From Lachnospiraceae bacterium (GTDB taxonomy: Bacteria > Bacillota_A > Clostridia > Lachnospirales > Lachnospiraceae): DNA of 64,000 nt. Of this stretch, positions 8,031 to 17,975 are shown one piece after another. The position numbers and the translations under genes are program-made. Numbering within the stretch: position 1 is the first letter of the stretch; each line of letters begins with the position of its first letter. Under the pieces are notes generated by a model, which saw only the letters and a list, made by a program, of their open reading frames with translations, made no database searches and was not told the origin of the DNA. Where the stretch lies: contig JAFZQP010000111.1 of assembly GCA_017620345.1 (NCBI GenBank), forward strand, positions 13,646 to 77,645. The letters are read 5' to 3'.

Positions 8031-9410
8031 TTACCCATCCACGATGTTCTGCATCCAAACCCCGCTGGCGGAGATCGCAAATCCTATGAATACCTTGAGC
8101 AGTGCGGTTCCTTCACAGCACGCATATATCGTTACTATATCCATGCTCGTATACCTCGTCAGGAAATACGCAAGCGGCACACCTATCGTCATCAAAAAAG
8201 CGCTGTCAAACAGAAAAGTGATAAATGTCTTCCCTCCTGCCCTGATCGTAAAATACAGGCTGTGACACAGACCGAACAGCGGCATCATCAGGCCGGTGAT
8301 ACGAAGAAAAGCACTTGCCAGTTCTTTTACCTCAACGGTCGTGTTATAAAGTTGCGGAAGAAGTCCTGCCACGAGATATAATACCGTCCCTACTATCATG
8401 CAGGAGAAAGTGACAAAAACATTTATCTTGAGGCCCGTTTCCTTTGCTTCCTTCATCTTTCCGGCACCAAGGAGATGTCCGACCATGATCGCGACCGCAT
8501 CTCCGAATGCAATAAAACATATCGCAAATACGTTAAAAAACGTGGAATTGATGTTAAGACCCGCGACAACGGCAAGTCCTCTGGTAGAATAGCTTTGCTT
8601 CTGCAGAACTATGCCGAAAGACCACAGAAACTCATTGAGTACAAGTGGAAGACCTGTAACACAGATCTTTCGCACTAAACCTGCCGATACGCGAAGCGTC
8701 TCATATGCACCTATGATATAAGGCTTAAGTTCTCTGTGCCTGTGTGTCCAGACAATAACGATCAGTGCCTGAATGATTCGTGATATCGCTGTTGCTATCG
8801 CGGCTCCGGCAACTCCCAGCACGGGGAATCCCATTTTCCCGTATATAAGTATATAGTTAAGCACCAGATTGATAAATACCGCAGCAAGGCTGGCCCGCAT
8901 CGGTACAACCGTCTCACCTGTCTCACGGAGTGTAGACGAATAAACAAATTCCGCTGCCTGCGGCAGGAGCCCCGCCAGCATCAGCATCATATACGTATGT
9001 CCGTATTCAAGAGTTGCAGCAAGATCGCCGGTTTCCGATCCCTCGTGAAGATACAATGATATGAGCGTTCTGTCTGTTGTTGCAAAAATGCTTAACCCCA
9101 GGAGCATGATGATCCCGCATATAACGACTTTGATCCTGAAAGTATCTCTTACACCATGTGTATTACCCTGTCCGAAATACTGGGCAGTAAATATACCCGC
9201 ACCGCTTATGGCACCGAACAGGCACAGCTGATACACGAACATGAGGTCGTTGACGATGGACACTCCCGACAACTGCTCCGTTCCTATCCTTCCGACCATG
9301 AGATTATCAAGCATATTCACGAAATTGGATATGCCGTTCTGTATCATTATCGGAAGCGCTATGGCAAGCACGCCTTTATAGAATTGTCTGTCGCCTATGA
9401 ATCTGCGCAT
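8031..9410 (-). CDS. MATE family efflux transporter
   Basis: A 459-residue, twelve-helix-type membrane protein of the multidrug and toxin extrusion family. Typical segments include the N-terminal ALPIMIQNGI (helix 1) and the repeated half-structure with GMPLFGLCHSL-like segments in the second half. It exports cationic or other small compounds with Na+ or H+; no substrate can be assigned. I chose the ATG at 9410 (MRRFIGDRQFYKG) because the 24 residues upstream are polar and overlap the divergent tRNA promoter region. The ribosome site is weak (GGACGG). It is the last gene before the cobalamin leader and is probably transcribed alone. Confidence 0.9.
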   Translation of the reverse strand: MRRFIGDRQFYKGVLAIALPIMIQNGISNFVNMLDNLMVGRIGTEQLSGVSIVNDLMFVYQLCLFGAISGAGIFTAQYFGQGNTHGVRDTFRIKVVICGIIMLLGLSIFATTDRTLISLYLHEGSETGDLAATLEYGHTYMMLMLAGLLPQAAEFVYSSTLRETGETVVPMRASLAAVFINLVLNYILIYGKMGFPVLGVAGAAIATAISRIIQALIVIVWTHRHRELKPYIIGAYETLRVSAGLVRKICVTGLPLVLNEFLWSFGIVLQKQSYSTRGLAVVAGLNINSTFFNVFAICFIAFGDAVAIMVGHLLGAGKMKEAKETGLKINVFVTFSCMIVGTVLYLVAGLLPQLYNTTVEVKELASAFLRITGLMMPLFGLCHSLYFTIRAGGKTFITFLFDSAFLMTIGVPLAYFLTRYTSMDIVTIYACCEGTALLKVFIGFAISASGVWMQNIVDG

Positions 9411-9426
9411 CGTAAATCCGTCCGTA

Positions 9427-9456
9427 TTGACAATAAATAATCCGTTATGATAGAAT
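9427..9456 (+). promoter_or_regulatory. Putative promoter of tRNA-Thr
   Basis: Plus strand TTGACA (9427-9432), 18-bp spacer, TAGAAT (9451-9456). The expected start lies 6-7 bases before the tRNA 5' end at 9470. A perfect -35 and a 5/6 -10 support it. Confidence 0.65.
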
Positions 9457-9469
9457 TTGTTTCGGTTTA

Positions 9470-9542
9470 GCTGACGTGGCACAGTAGGTAGCGCACCGCA
9501 TTGGTAGTGCGGAGGTCTCGGGTCCGATTCCCGACGTCAGCA
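9470..9542 (+). tRNA. tRNA-Thr(GGT), with unusual D stem and T loop
   Basis: A 73-nt cloverleaf: acceptor GCTGACG/CGTCAGC, anticodon stem CCGCA/TGCGG with loop TTGGTAG (anticodon GGT), and T stem TCGGG/CCCGA, with A73 and no encoded CCA. Two positions are odd. The D stem GCAC/GCGC has an A12-C23 mismatch, and the T loop reads TCCGATT, so the almost invariant T55 is C. The gene still has a good promoter, so it may be a functional variant or a decaying copy. Confidence 0.85.
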
Positions 9543-9545
9543 TTT

Positions 9546-9631
9546 GCAGATAGGAAGGGCCCGCGAAGCGGGAAGTCCCTGTCTGCACCGCGAGCCCCTG
9601 TCAACGAAGTTGACTCTAATGGCGAGCGTCC
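9546..9631 (+). repeat. Structured intergenic repeat, copy A (86 bp)
   Basis: One of three related elements in the window (others at 20833-20967 and 41251-41336). Layout: GCAGATAGG pairs with CCTGTCTGC (9 bp, one G-T) around an inner hairpin CCCGC-GAA-GCGGG. A conserved CACCGCGAG follows, then a second hairpin GTCAAC-GAA-GTTGAC, then the conserved end ATGGCGAGCGTCC. It starts 3 bases after tRNA-Thr and ends on the stop codon of the convergent GT10 gene. Function unknown. Confidence 0.8.
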
Positions 9632-10611
9632 TACTCTACTCTTTTTATTCTGTTCTTCATTCCCCGTACAGCCCTTCTCGGAAGCCTTAATACTCTGTCT
9701 AACTTTTCATGAAGCTTTGCTTCATCTTCATAGTGTTTCCCGATATACACCCTGTTCCTTCGAATGGCTGCTGTAGGATCCTGCGAACAGATCTTAAACA
9801 GAAAATCAGACAGATAATCTTCATCAAGACATTTCGCGGCCAGACTGTCATCCCGGATCATCGGAGCTTTGACCATATTAAGATATGCCGTATCATCAGA
9901 GTCTATCTTCTTTACAAAGTCCACAACTTCATCAAAGTTTGCAAAATCATGGCAGTTTATGAAACTGTCCGGATTAAACTCCTTTGCGATATCGGGGTTC
10001 CCCCAATAGATCGGGATCGTCTGTGACGCAAAACTTTCCATTATCTTTTCGGTCGTATAGCCTCGCGACCCGCTGTTCTCAAAAGCGATCGAAAACTTAT
10101 ATCCCCTTGAGAAATCTATCTTGTCTGCAACCGGGCCACCCACGTTGTTGTGATATCTTCCTCCCGAAGCAAGCGGCTTGTATCGCTCCAGTTTATCGAT
10201 CATGATCCCCCGTTCCGGAGAAGACAGGGCATTACTTATCACGTAATTGCAAAACTTCCTGTTCAAAAGCTCCTCATCGGACATCGAAGGCTTCGAAAGA
10301 GCAAGCTTACATGCCCGCGGATATAGCAGATAATGCGGGAGCCTTAAATACCTGTCATAATAATCGATCTCAGGAAATCCAAGAGCATAATCCACAAGGT
10401 TAAAATCGGGGTCTATATTCTCTCCGGTATAGAATATCTTGGCGCAGTCATATTTCAGGTGTCTTCGCCCGAATATGGAGCAGAAAACGAACTCCGGATC
10501 CTTATCGGATATCTCAACCTCGAAATTCTTCCGCAGTGCATCCATTATGAAATTATCGTTCGGGTCAAATACTCCCCAGAAGTCCGTAAATGCTATCCTG
10601 ATCTTTTTCAT
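9631..10611 (-). CDS. Glycosyltransferase family 10 (alpha-1,3/4-fucosyltransferase type)
   Basis: A 326-residue cytoplasmic or membrane-associated enzyme predicted to move L-fucose from GDP-fucose onto a glycan. The GT10 signature is clear in the C-terminal half: YKFSIAFENS (about 182-191), then YTTEKIMESF and IPIYWGNPDI (about 196-220). Gmd, Fcl and ManC at 43855-47224 would supply the donor. The ATG overlaps the sigH stop (ATGA), so the enzyme is made from the sigH transcript, an unexpected partner. Acceptor and linkage cannot be told from sequence; some GT10 enzymes act on other deoxysugars. Confidence 0.88.
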   Translation of the reverse strand: MKKIRIAFTDFWGVFDPNDNFIMDALRKNFEVEISDKDPEFVFCSIFGRRHLKYDCAKIFYTGENIDPDFNLVDYALGFPEIDYYDRYLRLPHYLLYPRACKLALSKPSMSDEELLNRKFCNYVISNALSSPERGIMIDKLERYKPLASGGRYHNNVGGPVADKIDFSRGYKFSIAFENSGSRGYTTEKIMESFASQTIPIYWGNPDIAKEFNPDSFINCHDFANFDEVVDFVKKIDSDDTAYLNMVKAPMIRDDSLAAKCLDEDYLSDFLFKICSQDPTAAIRRNRVYIGKHYEDEAKLHEKLDRVLRLPRRAVRGMKNRIKRVE

Positions 10612-11222
10612 TCTTCCAATATTTTTCTTACCTTGACTTTGATACGTGAAAGAGCATTATCCGTTGACTTTGCATCCCTTCCAAGTATCTTGGCTATATC
10701 CGTATATTCAAGCCCTGTAAGCCGAAGATTGAGAACTTTTCGTTCAAAATCACTGAGGCTGTCATTTATCCTCTGTTCCAGATCCTTTGTCTGTTCCTTA
10801 TCTATGACCAGTTCCTCAGGGCTGCGTCCCGTCTCGGACAGGATCATCTCCAGTATGCTCGTTCCGTCTCCCTGATCATCCTTATCCGTTTCATCTTCAT
10901 AAATGGATACATATGAATTGAGCGGCGCATGCTTCTTGCGGTTTCCCGCCTCAACCGCCTTATACATCTGGCGTGATATGCACAGATCGGCAAATGTATA
11001 AAAACTCGCATCCCTTCCGGCATCATAGTCACGTACGGCTTTATACAGACCGATCATGCCCTCCTGGATAAGGTCCTCCTTATCGGCTCCGAGAATGAAC
11101 ATGCTCCCTGCTTTTCTCCGTACGAGATCTTTGTACTTCTCTATGATATATTCGATTATCTTTTCATCGCCGTCACGAAGATAAGAGATCAACTCTTCTT
11201 CGGGAATATTATCGTAATTCAC
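10608..11222 (-). CDS. sigH: RNA polymerase sigma-H factor (SigH/Spo0H)
   Basis: A 204-residue sigma-70-family protein with region 2 (about 25-95: DLIQEGMIGLYKAVRDYD and the following FYTFADLCISRQM) and region 4 near the C-terminus (about 155-200: LSDFERKVLNLRLTGLEYTDIA). Length and motifs match sigma-H of Firmicutes, which controls early sporulation, competence and stationary-phase genes. It follows rlmB with an overlap of start and stop, the gene order seen in many Clostridia (rlmB-sigH). The GT10 gene is coupled downstream. Confidence 0.93.
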   Translation of the reverse strand: MNYDNIPEEELISYLRDGDEKIIEYIIEKYKDLVRRKAGSMFILGADKEDLIQEGMIGLYKAVRDYDAGRDASFYTFADLCISRQMYKAVEAGNRKKHAPLNSYVSIYEDETDKDDQGDGTSILEMILSETGRSPEELVIDKEQTKDLEQRINDSLSDFERKVLNLRLTGLEYTDIAKILGRDAKSTDNALSRIKVKVRKILEE

Positions 11223-11980
11223 TTCGGGAATCGGGCCCCTCCTGTCTGCCTTTGCCTGACCACTTCGTACATCAGCACGCCTGCTGCCACCGAAGCGTTA
11301 AGCGAATCAATATCGCCCTTCATCGGGATGGAACATACATAATCGCATTTTTCCCTGACAAGGCGGCTTACACCATCGCCTTCGTTCCCGATAACAAGTC
11401 CTATCGGTCCGGTCAGGTTCTGATCGTACATTACCTCTCCGTCCATGTCGGCACATGCGAACCATATCCCCTGTTTCTTCAGGTCATCTATCGTTCTTGC
11501 AAGGTTCGTGACCTTAGCGACCGGAGTATAGTTAAGTGCCCCGCTGCTTGTCCTGGCCACGGTGGCGGTCAGTCCAACCGCTCTGTTCTTCGGTATTATC
11601 ACACCGTGTGCTCCCGCAAGATTGGCGGTTCTTATTATCGCGCCGAGATTATGCGGATCCTCTATATTATCAAGCAGTATAACGAACGGATCCTCACCTT
11701 TTTCCTTTGCTTTTTCAAGTATATCCTCAACTGTCGCGTATTCATATGCGGCACATTTTGCGATGACCCCCTGATGATGGCCGGTTTCGCTCATATTATC
11801 AAGTCTGTCCTTATCAACAAACTTAATCTGGACATCTTTTTTCCGGGCTTCACGCTTTATCGTGGATATCGGCCCGTCAACACAGCCGTCAAGTATATAC
11901 AGCCTGTCAATGGGCTTGCCGGCACGAAGTGCCTCTGTGACCGCATTTCGTCCCTCGATTGAAAATTCTTCGTATCCCAT
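11219..11980 (-). CDS. rlmB: RlmB, 23S rRNA (guanosine-2'-O-)-methyltransferase (TrmH/SpoU family)
   Basis: Methylates a ribose in 23S rRNA using SAM. The 253 residues comprise an N-terminal L30e-like RNA-binding domain (about 1-75: EGRNAVTEAL, HHQGVIAK) and a SPOUT knot domain. The latter has motif 1 LDNIEDPHNLGAIIRTA (about 102-118), motif 2 LVIGNEGDGVS and motif 3 IPMKGDIDSLNASVAAG near residues 195-235. A ribosome site AGAGGA precedes the ATG. It sits between mrnC-type genes and sigH, as in other Clostridia, but here a broken membrane-protein gene intervenes. Confidence 0.93.
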   Translation of the reverse strand: MGYEEFSIEGRNAVTEALRAGKPIDRLYILDGCVDGPISTIKREARKKDVQIKFVDKDRLDNMSETGHHQGVIAKCAAYEYATVEDILEKAKEKGEDPFVILLDNIEDPHNLGAIIRTANLAGAHGVIIPKNRAVGLTATVARTSSGALNYTPVAKVTNLARTIDDLKKQGIWFACADMDGEVMYDQNLTGPIGLVIGNEGDGVSRLVREKCDYVCSIPMKGDIDSLNASVAAGVLMYEVVRQRQTGGARFPK

Positions 11981-12000
11981 GATCCTGATCCTCTTCTACA

Positions 12001-13815
12001 TCATCTAACTCTCTGAAACATTCCCTCAACTCCATCCAAAGGAACATATTCTTCCGAAAGCTTGTACTTTGAAATGTCTTCTTTTTTTCTTTCTCTCTCG
12101 GTAAAGTATATATAATCCGGGTGCAAATCTGTTATTCTTTCTTCCAGTTTGCTCTCAGCCTCTGTTGACTCATACTCATCGAGGTTGAATTCTCGTGCTA
12201 TATGCGGAATGATCTCATAGTCGATCGACCTTGAATATACGGAATTGCCTGCGTCATTGACTATAATCATTATCCCCGTAGCGTGATCCGTACTCATAAA
12301 AGGATACATTTCTTCACGAACTCTTTCCCTGTCATTATACATGTCAGCCCTCAACGATATATATCTGGATGGTATAAGAGCATTTACAAGTTGTTTAAAG
12401 GGAAGAGTAAATATCACAATAAGGGCAAGGATCGGCAGAGCACATTTTCCCACCATGCCGATTTGATCCGTATCTTCCATACCCATGCGGATCAATCTGT
12501 AATAACATACATAACAAACGACCATAGCATATGTACCGATATATCTGTCATAACTAGAGAGTTCCTCTGCCTCCCATGGTTCGAAAACAAACAAAAATGT
12601 ATAGCACAATACTAAATAATATCCAACAAATCCAAGAGACAGCATAATCACAGCTATAAGATCGGTCCGTACAAAGTTCTTTGTAATAACTAGTACCGCA
12701 CACGTCACAAATGCCAAGATCCCTACCCCGAGAAAACTCAAACCTGTCGAGCCCAAATTCAAGTGCATTACCGCAAGACTTTTAAGCATATTGACGATAG
12801 TACCGGTCGCATATGCCGGAAAAATCATATCTTCCGAAACATTTGATATCAATTTTTCAGTAAGATAAGTTGTATTTCCATTTATCCTACAAAACACGAC
12901 CCAACTGTAGTATGCGATTATAATTGAAACGGCAGCAACCAAAAGTCCGTACCACTCGCGTATCCGATCCTAACCTTCTTTTTTTTCAAAAATAACAATA
13001 AGCCATGTAGCAAGACAAATCCCGGCAAAAATCACTGATATGGTCTTCATCAGAGTTAGACACAAAAGTGCTGTTACCACTCTGTATAAAAAAAACAGAT
13101 CTCTTTTTTCTTCAAAAAGTATCAAAACAACTACATAAGCAAATAATCCTGCAACAACAGTATCCATAGACAGGCTTTCCTGAACCTCATACATAAAAAG
13201 GAACGGAAGTATGATTGCAACTAATATTGCAAAAGCGCTTATAATTGCCTTCAGTTTTCCGGCCTGTTTAAACAATGGGAGGATCAATACATAAATAAGC
13301 ACGATCTTATATTGGAACATCAACGGTTCTGAAAAACCGCTACCCTGGAACCCCCAATAAAAAAACAACTGCATAAGAGGAAGATAGCTTTTATAATATG
13401 TGGCAAGCGCCATTCCCGTTGGCATTGTGCCATAAAAAAAGCAATCTTTTGGAAACGTTGCATTATAATGAAAATCATCCCATACAAATACAAAATGATT
13501 GCTATAACAGTATACCATCATTAAACATGTAAGCAGAAAACAGATAAAACCGATGTGTTTTTTAGGCCAAGCAATCAGCGCCTTGATACTTATCTCATTC
13601 CTTCTTCTGGCAAGCATAAATATAAACAAACACGCTATCACCAGGAACGTTGCAAGCGAGAGTTTATATGCATGATGTGACTTTTTTAGTATTGCCAGAC
13701 CGTAGATACCAAGCAAAAAAGTCATGACAAAAGGCGGGATAACATCTTCCACATCTCTTTGTGATATAAATGACAACATCCCTCCGACTATGAGAAGGAT
13801 CAGCAAACCGCTCAT
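12001..13815 (-). pseudogene. Large polytopic membrane protein split by an in-frame TAG
   Basis: Two reading frames (12970-13815 and the stretch ending at 12001) are in the same frame and separated by a single TAG at 12970-12972. Codons between the TAG and the second open stretch (D R I R E W Y G L L) are all sense. Joined, they give about 604 residues that line up with the intact 611-residue protein at 35182-37017: same N-terminus type (M-x-x-LLIL), VFVWDDFHY against VFYYDDLSY, SEPLMFQ against SEPVMFQ, and F-x-F-x-E/D-E-W/A-E before the last helices. The architecture is of glycosyltransferase-like polytopic proteins (many helices, then a soluble tail). A TATAAT (13855-13860) and an AAAGGAG ribosome site precede the ATG. 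Most likely a recent nonsense mutation; a base-calling error or readthrough is not excluded. Confidence 0.8.
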
Positions 13816-13907
13816 GTATTCCCTTCTCCTTTCGGAATCTTTCTTGTTTTTATCATTATATGCGAAATCATAAACTCTTCGTATCCCCTAGATCTTTGTT
13901 ACACCTG

Positions 13908-14291
13908 TTACAGTACGCTCATTACTATCCCTATAAGTTCCTTTACCCTATCCATATCACCTTTCAGATACAGATATCCGATAAGTGCCTCAAGGCCGGT
14001 CGCCTTACGATAATCCCCTACGGGAGCATTCTTTGCGGTAGTGGAAGACTTGGCATTTCTTCCCCGCTTGTAGATCGTCATCTCCTCATCTGATAAAAGA
14101 GCACTATCAATAAGATAGTCAGCCCCCTTTGCCTGGCTGACTGCCTTAATATATCTTACCGCCTTACGATCGAGCGTATTGACCGGACAGTTCCCCTCGA
14201 GAACAACCTCTGTCTTTACAACGGCGCCGTAAATACTGTCACCGATAAAAGCAAGCGCCAGAGGCGAATACTGTCTCGGATCGATCTTCAT
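13908..14291 (-). CDS. mrnC: Mini-ribonuclease III (MrnC)
   Basis: A 127-residue RNase III catalytic domain without a dsRNA-binding domain; in Bacillus it trims 23S rRNA precursor. Characteristic parts are SPLALAFIGDSIYGAVV near the N-terminus, a central RNAKSSTTAKNA stretch, and YRKATGLEALIGYLYL with the acidic catalytic residues. I chose the ATG at 14291, which overlaps the cysS stop (ATGA) and has GGGAG 6 bases upstream; the in-frame ATG at 14303 would add four residues. The cysS-mrnC order is conserved in Firmicutes. Confidence 0.93.
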   Translation of the reverse strand: MKIDPRQYSPLALAFIGDSIYGAVVKTEVVLEGNCPVNTLDRKAVRYIKAVSQAKGADYLIDSALLSDEEMTIYKRGRNAKSSTTAKNAPVGDYRKATGLEALIGYLYLKGDMDRVKELIGIVMSVL

Positions 14292-15712
14292 TTCTTCTCC
14301 CACTTTGTTCCTTCCCTTGTATCGGTAAGCACGATCCCTTCATCCAAAAGCTGTGCTCTTATCTCATCCGCAAGCGCGAAGTTCTTTTCTTTCTTTGCAT
14401 TGGCACGCTCCTGAATCTTTGCTTCAACGTAAGCGACCAGTTCGGCGTCTTCCGGTCCACTTGCATTCTCAACGGTATCCTGACCCGGAGTCTTCGGATC
14501 AAAGAGTTTTAATCCAAGTACACGGTCAAAGTCCGCGATGACCGCACGCTTTGTCGCACCGCTCAGGTCGGTTTTTAACACATCATATACAAGCGTAAGT
14601 CCCATTGCGGTATTAACGTCATTACCCACAACTTCGGCAAACTTATCATGCCACTCCTTAACGGCGGATTCATCAACGACTCCCTCATCCGCTATCTGTG
14701 ATATTCTGTTCTTAAGCTTTTTATATGTCTGAACGGCCTGGTCAAGTGCCTCATAGGAAAAAACAAGCGGCTTGCGGTAATGGCTCTGCAACGTAAAGAA
14801 ACGGTACACGATAGGATCGTATCCTTTTTCCTCAAGTAAAGACACGGTCAGGAATTCTCCCTTTGACTTACTCATCTTGCCTGTCTCATCGTTTAAGTGA
14901 TGCACATGGAACCAGTAATTGCACCATTTGTGCCCCAGATACGATTCGGACTGTGCTATCTCATTCGTATGATGCGGGAACATATTGTCCACGCCGCCGC
15001 AATGGATATCCATGTATTCTCCGAGATGCTTCATGCTGATGCATGAACATTCGATATGCCATCCGGGGTATCCGACTCCCCACGGGCTGTCCCACTTAAG
15101 GGCCTGATCTTCAAACTTCGACTTGGTAAACCAGAGGACAAAATCATTCTTGTTGCGTTTATTCTCATCCTCGGTAACATCGTCTCTTACCCCAACCATG
15201 AGCTCTTCTTCGTTCTGATTTCCGAACACGTAGTAATTATCCAGTTTTGATGTATCAAAGTATACATTTTCACCGGCTTTATAAGCATATCCCTTTTCAA
15301 GCAGGACCTCGATCATATGGATGAACTCGGAAATACAGTTTGTTGCAGGTTCAACCACGTCAGGTGTCTTGATGTTCAGCTTGGCACAATCCGCAAAAAA
15401 TGCATCCGTGTAGAACTTTGCGATCTCCATGACTGTCTTGTGCTCACGCTTTGCACCCTTAAGCATCTTGTCTTCGCCTGTATCGGCATCGGATGACAGA
15501 TGTCCGACATCGGTTATGTTCATGACACGTGTGACATCATATCCCGAAAACCTCAGAAGCTTTTCAAGCACATCCTCCATAAGATAACTTCGAAGATTCC
15601 CGATATGCGCAAAATGGTACACGGTAGGACCACACGTGTACATCTTAACCTTTCCTTCTTCATTCGGTACAAATTCTTCAACCCTTTTGGTAAGGGAATT
15701 ATATAATTTCAT
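14288..15712 (-). CDS. cysS: Cysteinyl-tRNA synthetase
   Basis: Charges tRNA-Cys. The 474-residue class I synthetase has the HIGH-type motif HIGN (residues about 36-39, in YHFAHIGNLRSYL), zinc-ligand cysteines (Cys27 in YTCGPTV and the HIECSCIS region) and KMSKS (about residue 280). A ribosome site GGGAGAGG precedes the ATG. Upstream, TATAAT lies at 15757-15762 (minus) in the 73-base gap with no good -35, so it may have its own weak promoter. MrnC follows with overlap; cysE lies farther upstream on the same strand. Confidence 0.96.
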   Translation of the reverse strand: MKLYNSLTKRVEEFVPNEEGKVKMYTCGPTVYHFAHIGNLRSYLMEDVLEKLLRFSGYDVTRVMNITDVGHLSSDADTGEDKMLKGAKREHKTVMEIAKFYTDAFFADCAKLNIKTPDVVEPATNCISEFIHMIEVLLEKGYAYKAGENVYFDTSKLDNYYVFGNQNEEELMVGVRDDVTEDENKRNKNDFVLWFTKSKFEDQALKWDSPWGVGYPGWHIECSCISMKHLGEYMDIHCGGVDNMFPHHTNEIAQSESYLGHKWCNYWFHVHHLNDETGKMSKSKGEFLTVSLLEEKGYDPIVYRFFTLQSHYRKPLVFSYEALDQAVQTYKKLKNRISQIADEGVVDESAVKEWHDKFAEVVGNDVNTAMGLTLVYDVLKTDLSGATKRAVIADFDRVLGLKLFDPKTPGQDTVENASGPEDAELVAYVEAKIQERANAKKEKNFALADEIRAQLLDEGIVLTDTREGTKWEKK

Positions 15713-15785
15713 TCCTAGACCTCTCCCTTGTTTCTTATTACGTTCCGGCTTAACTGATTATACAATAAACGCCCCAAAGTCGCTA

Positions 15786-17975
15786 CTAATCTATCTTGTA
15801 ATATATCCTTGCTCCCACCAGCATTAATGACGCGATCCACAAGCCAAAAGAGACCGAACATGCAAATGTCATGAACTTCGGGACGTGATACCACATCCTG
15901 ACTATCGCAGGTGCATCTGTCTTTTCCAGGTATACACGCGTTCTGTTGTGATCACCCTTTACGACTTCTACAGGCTCCGACATCTTATCCACAGCTATGT
16001 AACCGTTGTAATAGAATCTCGGAAATTCCACGTAAGATCCCTCTTTTTTGTTAGTATACGCATAATACACATAAGTTCCTCTGCGCTCGTAGTCAAGTGA
16101 AGTTACAGCATCCTCATCGGAAACAAATCCCGTGTCCGTTGAATACCACTCTGTTTTGGTCCCTGCCGGGAGATAATCTTCATACGTACTTTCAATCTCC
16201 CCTATCACCGGATCATAATACAGCACTTCACTGTTCTTAACAAAATATGAATAATATCCTGTCACGGTACTTATCACACACAACCCGAATATAACAAATG
16301 CAGACAAACCGACCGTTCTGCTGTGGTACGATCTTCTTCCCGGCTTTGATACGACAACTGTATCAAGCAGCCCTCCGATTGAAAAAGCAAGAAATGCATC
16401 TGCCGGTGAAAGGAATCTGTGTGAACTTTGTATCATATTAGCATAATATTTTACGGCCGGTATATTGACCAGAAGCTTCCATGGGAAAATAACCGTAGAC
16501 ATAAGAACAAGTATGATCCCACAAATAAGAACGGGAATGAAATACTCGTCAGCGATCAGATCATATCTCTTCCTTACAAGAACTATGATCACTGCGGATA
16601 TCGCTATCAACATCAATGCGATTGAATATATCCATCTTCTGTCCGCCAAACCGTATTCCTTTGGCCACAACGTATCCAAAAGGCTCTTCCACTGAAGGTT
16701 TTCCTGTCCCCAATCCGAAAAATAAAAATTGGCAAAACAGACACCTACTCCCAATACAAGTCCCGTAAACAGTATGATCGCTCTGTAAATGGAGTGACGT
16801 ATATGCGGATCTGCAAATTTTTTCAGGTTAAACAGGGCAAGGATCAATATTGCGATACAGATGATCGTGGCCGACATGACATGACAATTAAACACCCCGG
16901 CCACTCCGTACGCAAGTAAATACCATTTTTTGCGGTTTCTGTAAAAAACCTCAATAATACCTGCGACAACAAGCGGATAAAAAATCTCTGCCAGAACAGC
17001 GCCTCCTATCCTGCCGGCACTGAGCATATCTATCAGATGCGTATTGTCGAAGCATATCACAATCATGACTATGATTATCTGCCATTCCCGTTTAAATATG
17101 GTGCGGGCACTTGCCAAAGCCACAACAGTCGATATGCATATCGTCAGGAACATGAAGATCTTACAAGCGGCAAGCTGTGAAGCCCCCAGCAATCTGAATA
17201 TCGCGGGAATATACAGAAACATATTAGGATACAACACTCCCAACTGTCCATATGAATTGTTCCATTCGGGATATATGACAACGGGAAACTGTCCATCAAG
17301 CAATCCATAATAGATTCCTTCAATACGCATCATATGTCCTCTTGTATCGACTCCCAGATGCAGGTCACCCTGCAGGAAGAACGGAACCGCCTGGAATATA
17401 ACGATCAACACGGCAATTACAAGCGAGATCTTATGTGTACTGTGTATATAAAAATACATACCCGCCCAAATGCATGGTATTAAAAGCAATACCAGAACAC
17501 CCTTTATCAAGGCATCATAATACAAAGGTTTATCTGAAACAATAGTGATATTGGCAAGGTGGAGAGTTGCTCCGGCCGGATATGTGAATTCAATACTGCC
17601 CCTGTCAGTTCCCGAATTAAGTTCAAAGGCGTAACTTGCCACCAACGGATCCGGATAGGCCATAGGAAGCGTCTCCGACTTGGAAATGTCATTATCAAGA
17701 AATATCTCTATTTTTGACGGTTCCGTGGACTCATAGCCTATCATTATTTTATAATTACCCTTTCTCAGTGACAAACCCCTGAGACTGTAATACCCGGTAC
17801 CATCCGGATCGGTTTTCTGTTGTATGGCTCTGAAATCAACATCGTAAACATTTGATCCCTTAAGATGTGATATCGACAATAAGCCACCTGATATACAGGC
17901 GGCTGTAAGTATGATACATATGATCCAGTGAATCCTGTTAAAATCCCTGAATATTCTTTTTACCAGTCTTATCAT
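15786..17975 (-). CDS. Polytopic membrane protein, PTPS-related / YfhO-like glycosyltransferase type
   Basis: A 729-residue protein with an N-terminal membrane anchor and a beta-rich extracellular segment (about 35-165). About ten membrane helices follow (about 170-560), then a soluble C-terminal domain and a final helix (about 700-720). The segment [14 protein letters not shown] with PNMFLYIPA matches the region called 6-pyruvoyl-tetrahydropterin-synthase-related in membrane proteins; members resemble GT-C glycosyltransferases. The protein at 21177-22883 is a shorter relative. No enzymatic role is proven. The start overlaps the ispF stop region (4 bases), so it is co-translated with ispF. 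Confidence 0.65.
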   Translation of the reverse strand: MIRLVKRIFRDFNRIHWIICIILTAACISGGLLSISHLKGSNVYDVDFRAIQQKTDPDGTGYYSLRGLSLRKGNYKIMIGYESTEPSKIEIFLDNDISKSETLPMAYPDPLVASYAFELNSGTDRGSIEFTYPAGATLHLANITIVSDKPLYYDALIKGVLVLLLIPCIWAGMYFYIHSTHKISLVIAVLIVIFQAVPFFLQGDLHLGVDTRGHMMRIEGIYYGLLDGQFPVVIYPEWNNSYGQLGVLYPNMFLYIPAIFRLLGASQLAACKIFMFLTICISTVVALASARTIFKREWQIIIVMIVICFDNTHLIDMLSAGRIGGAVLAEIFYPLVVAGIIEVFYRNRKKWYLLAYGVAGVFNCHVMSATIICIAILILALFNLKKFADPHIRHSIYRAIILFTGLVLGVGVCFANFYFSDWGQENLQWKSLLDTLWPKEYGLADRRWIYSIALMLIAISAVIIVLVRKRYDLIADEYFIPVLICGIILVLMSTVIFPWKLLVNIPAVKYYANMIQSSHRFLSPADAFLAFSIGGLLDTVVVSKPGRRSYHSRTVGLSAFVIFGLCVISTVTGYYSYFVKNSEVLYYDPVIGEIESTYEDYLPAGTKTEWYSTDTGFVSDEDAVTSLDYERRGTYVYYAYTNKKEGSYVEFPRFYYNGYIAVDKMSEPVEVVKGDHNRTRVYLEKTDAPAIVRMWYHVPKFMTFACSVSFGLWIASLMLVGARIYYKID

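Noticed and set aside
12940..12975. Programmed frameshift or recoding between the two membrane-protein halves
   Set aside because: The halves are in the same frame, so no frameshift is needed. No stem or pyrrolysine-type context is seen after the TAG. A nonsense mutation is simpler.
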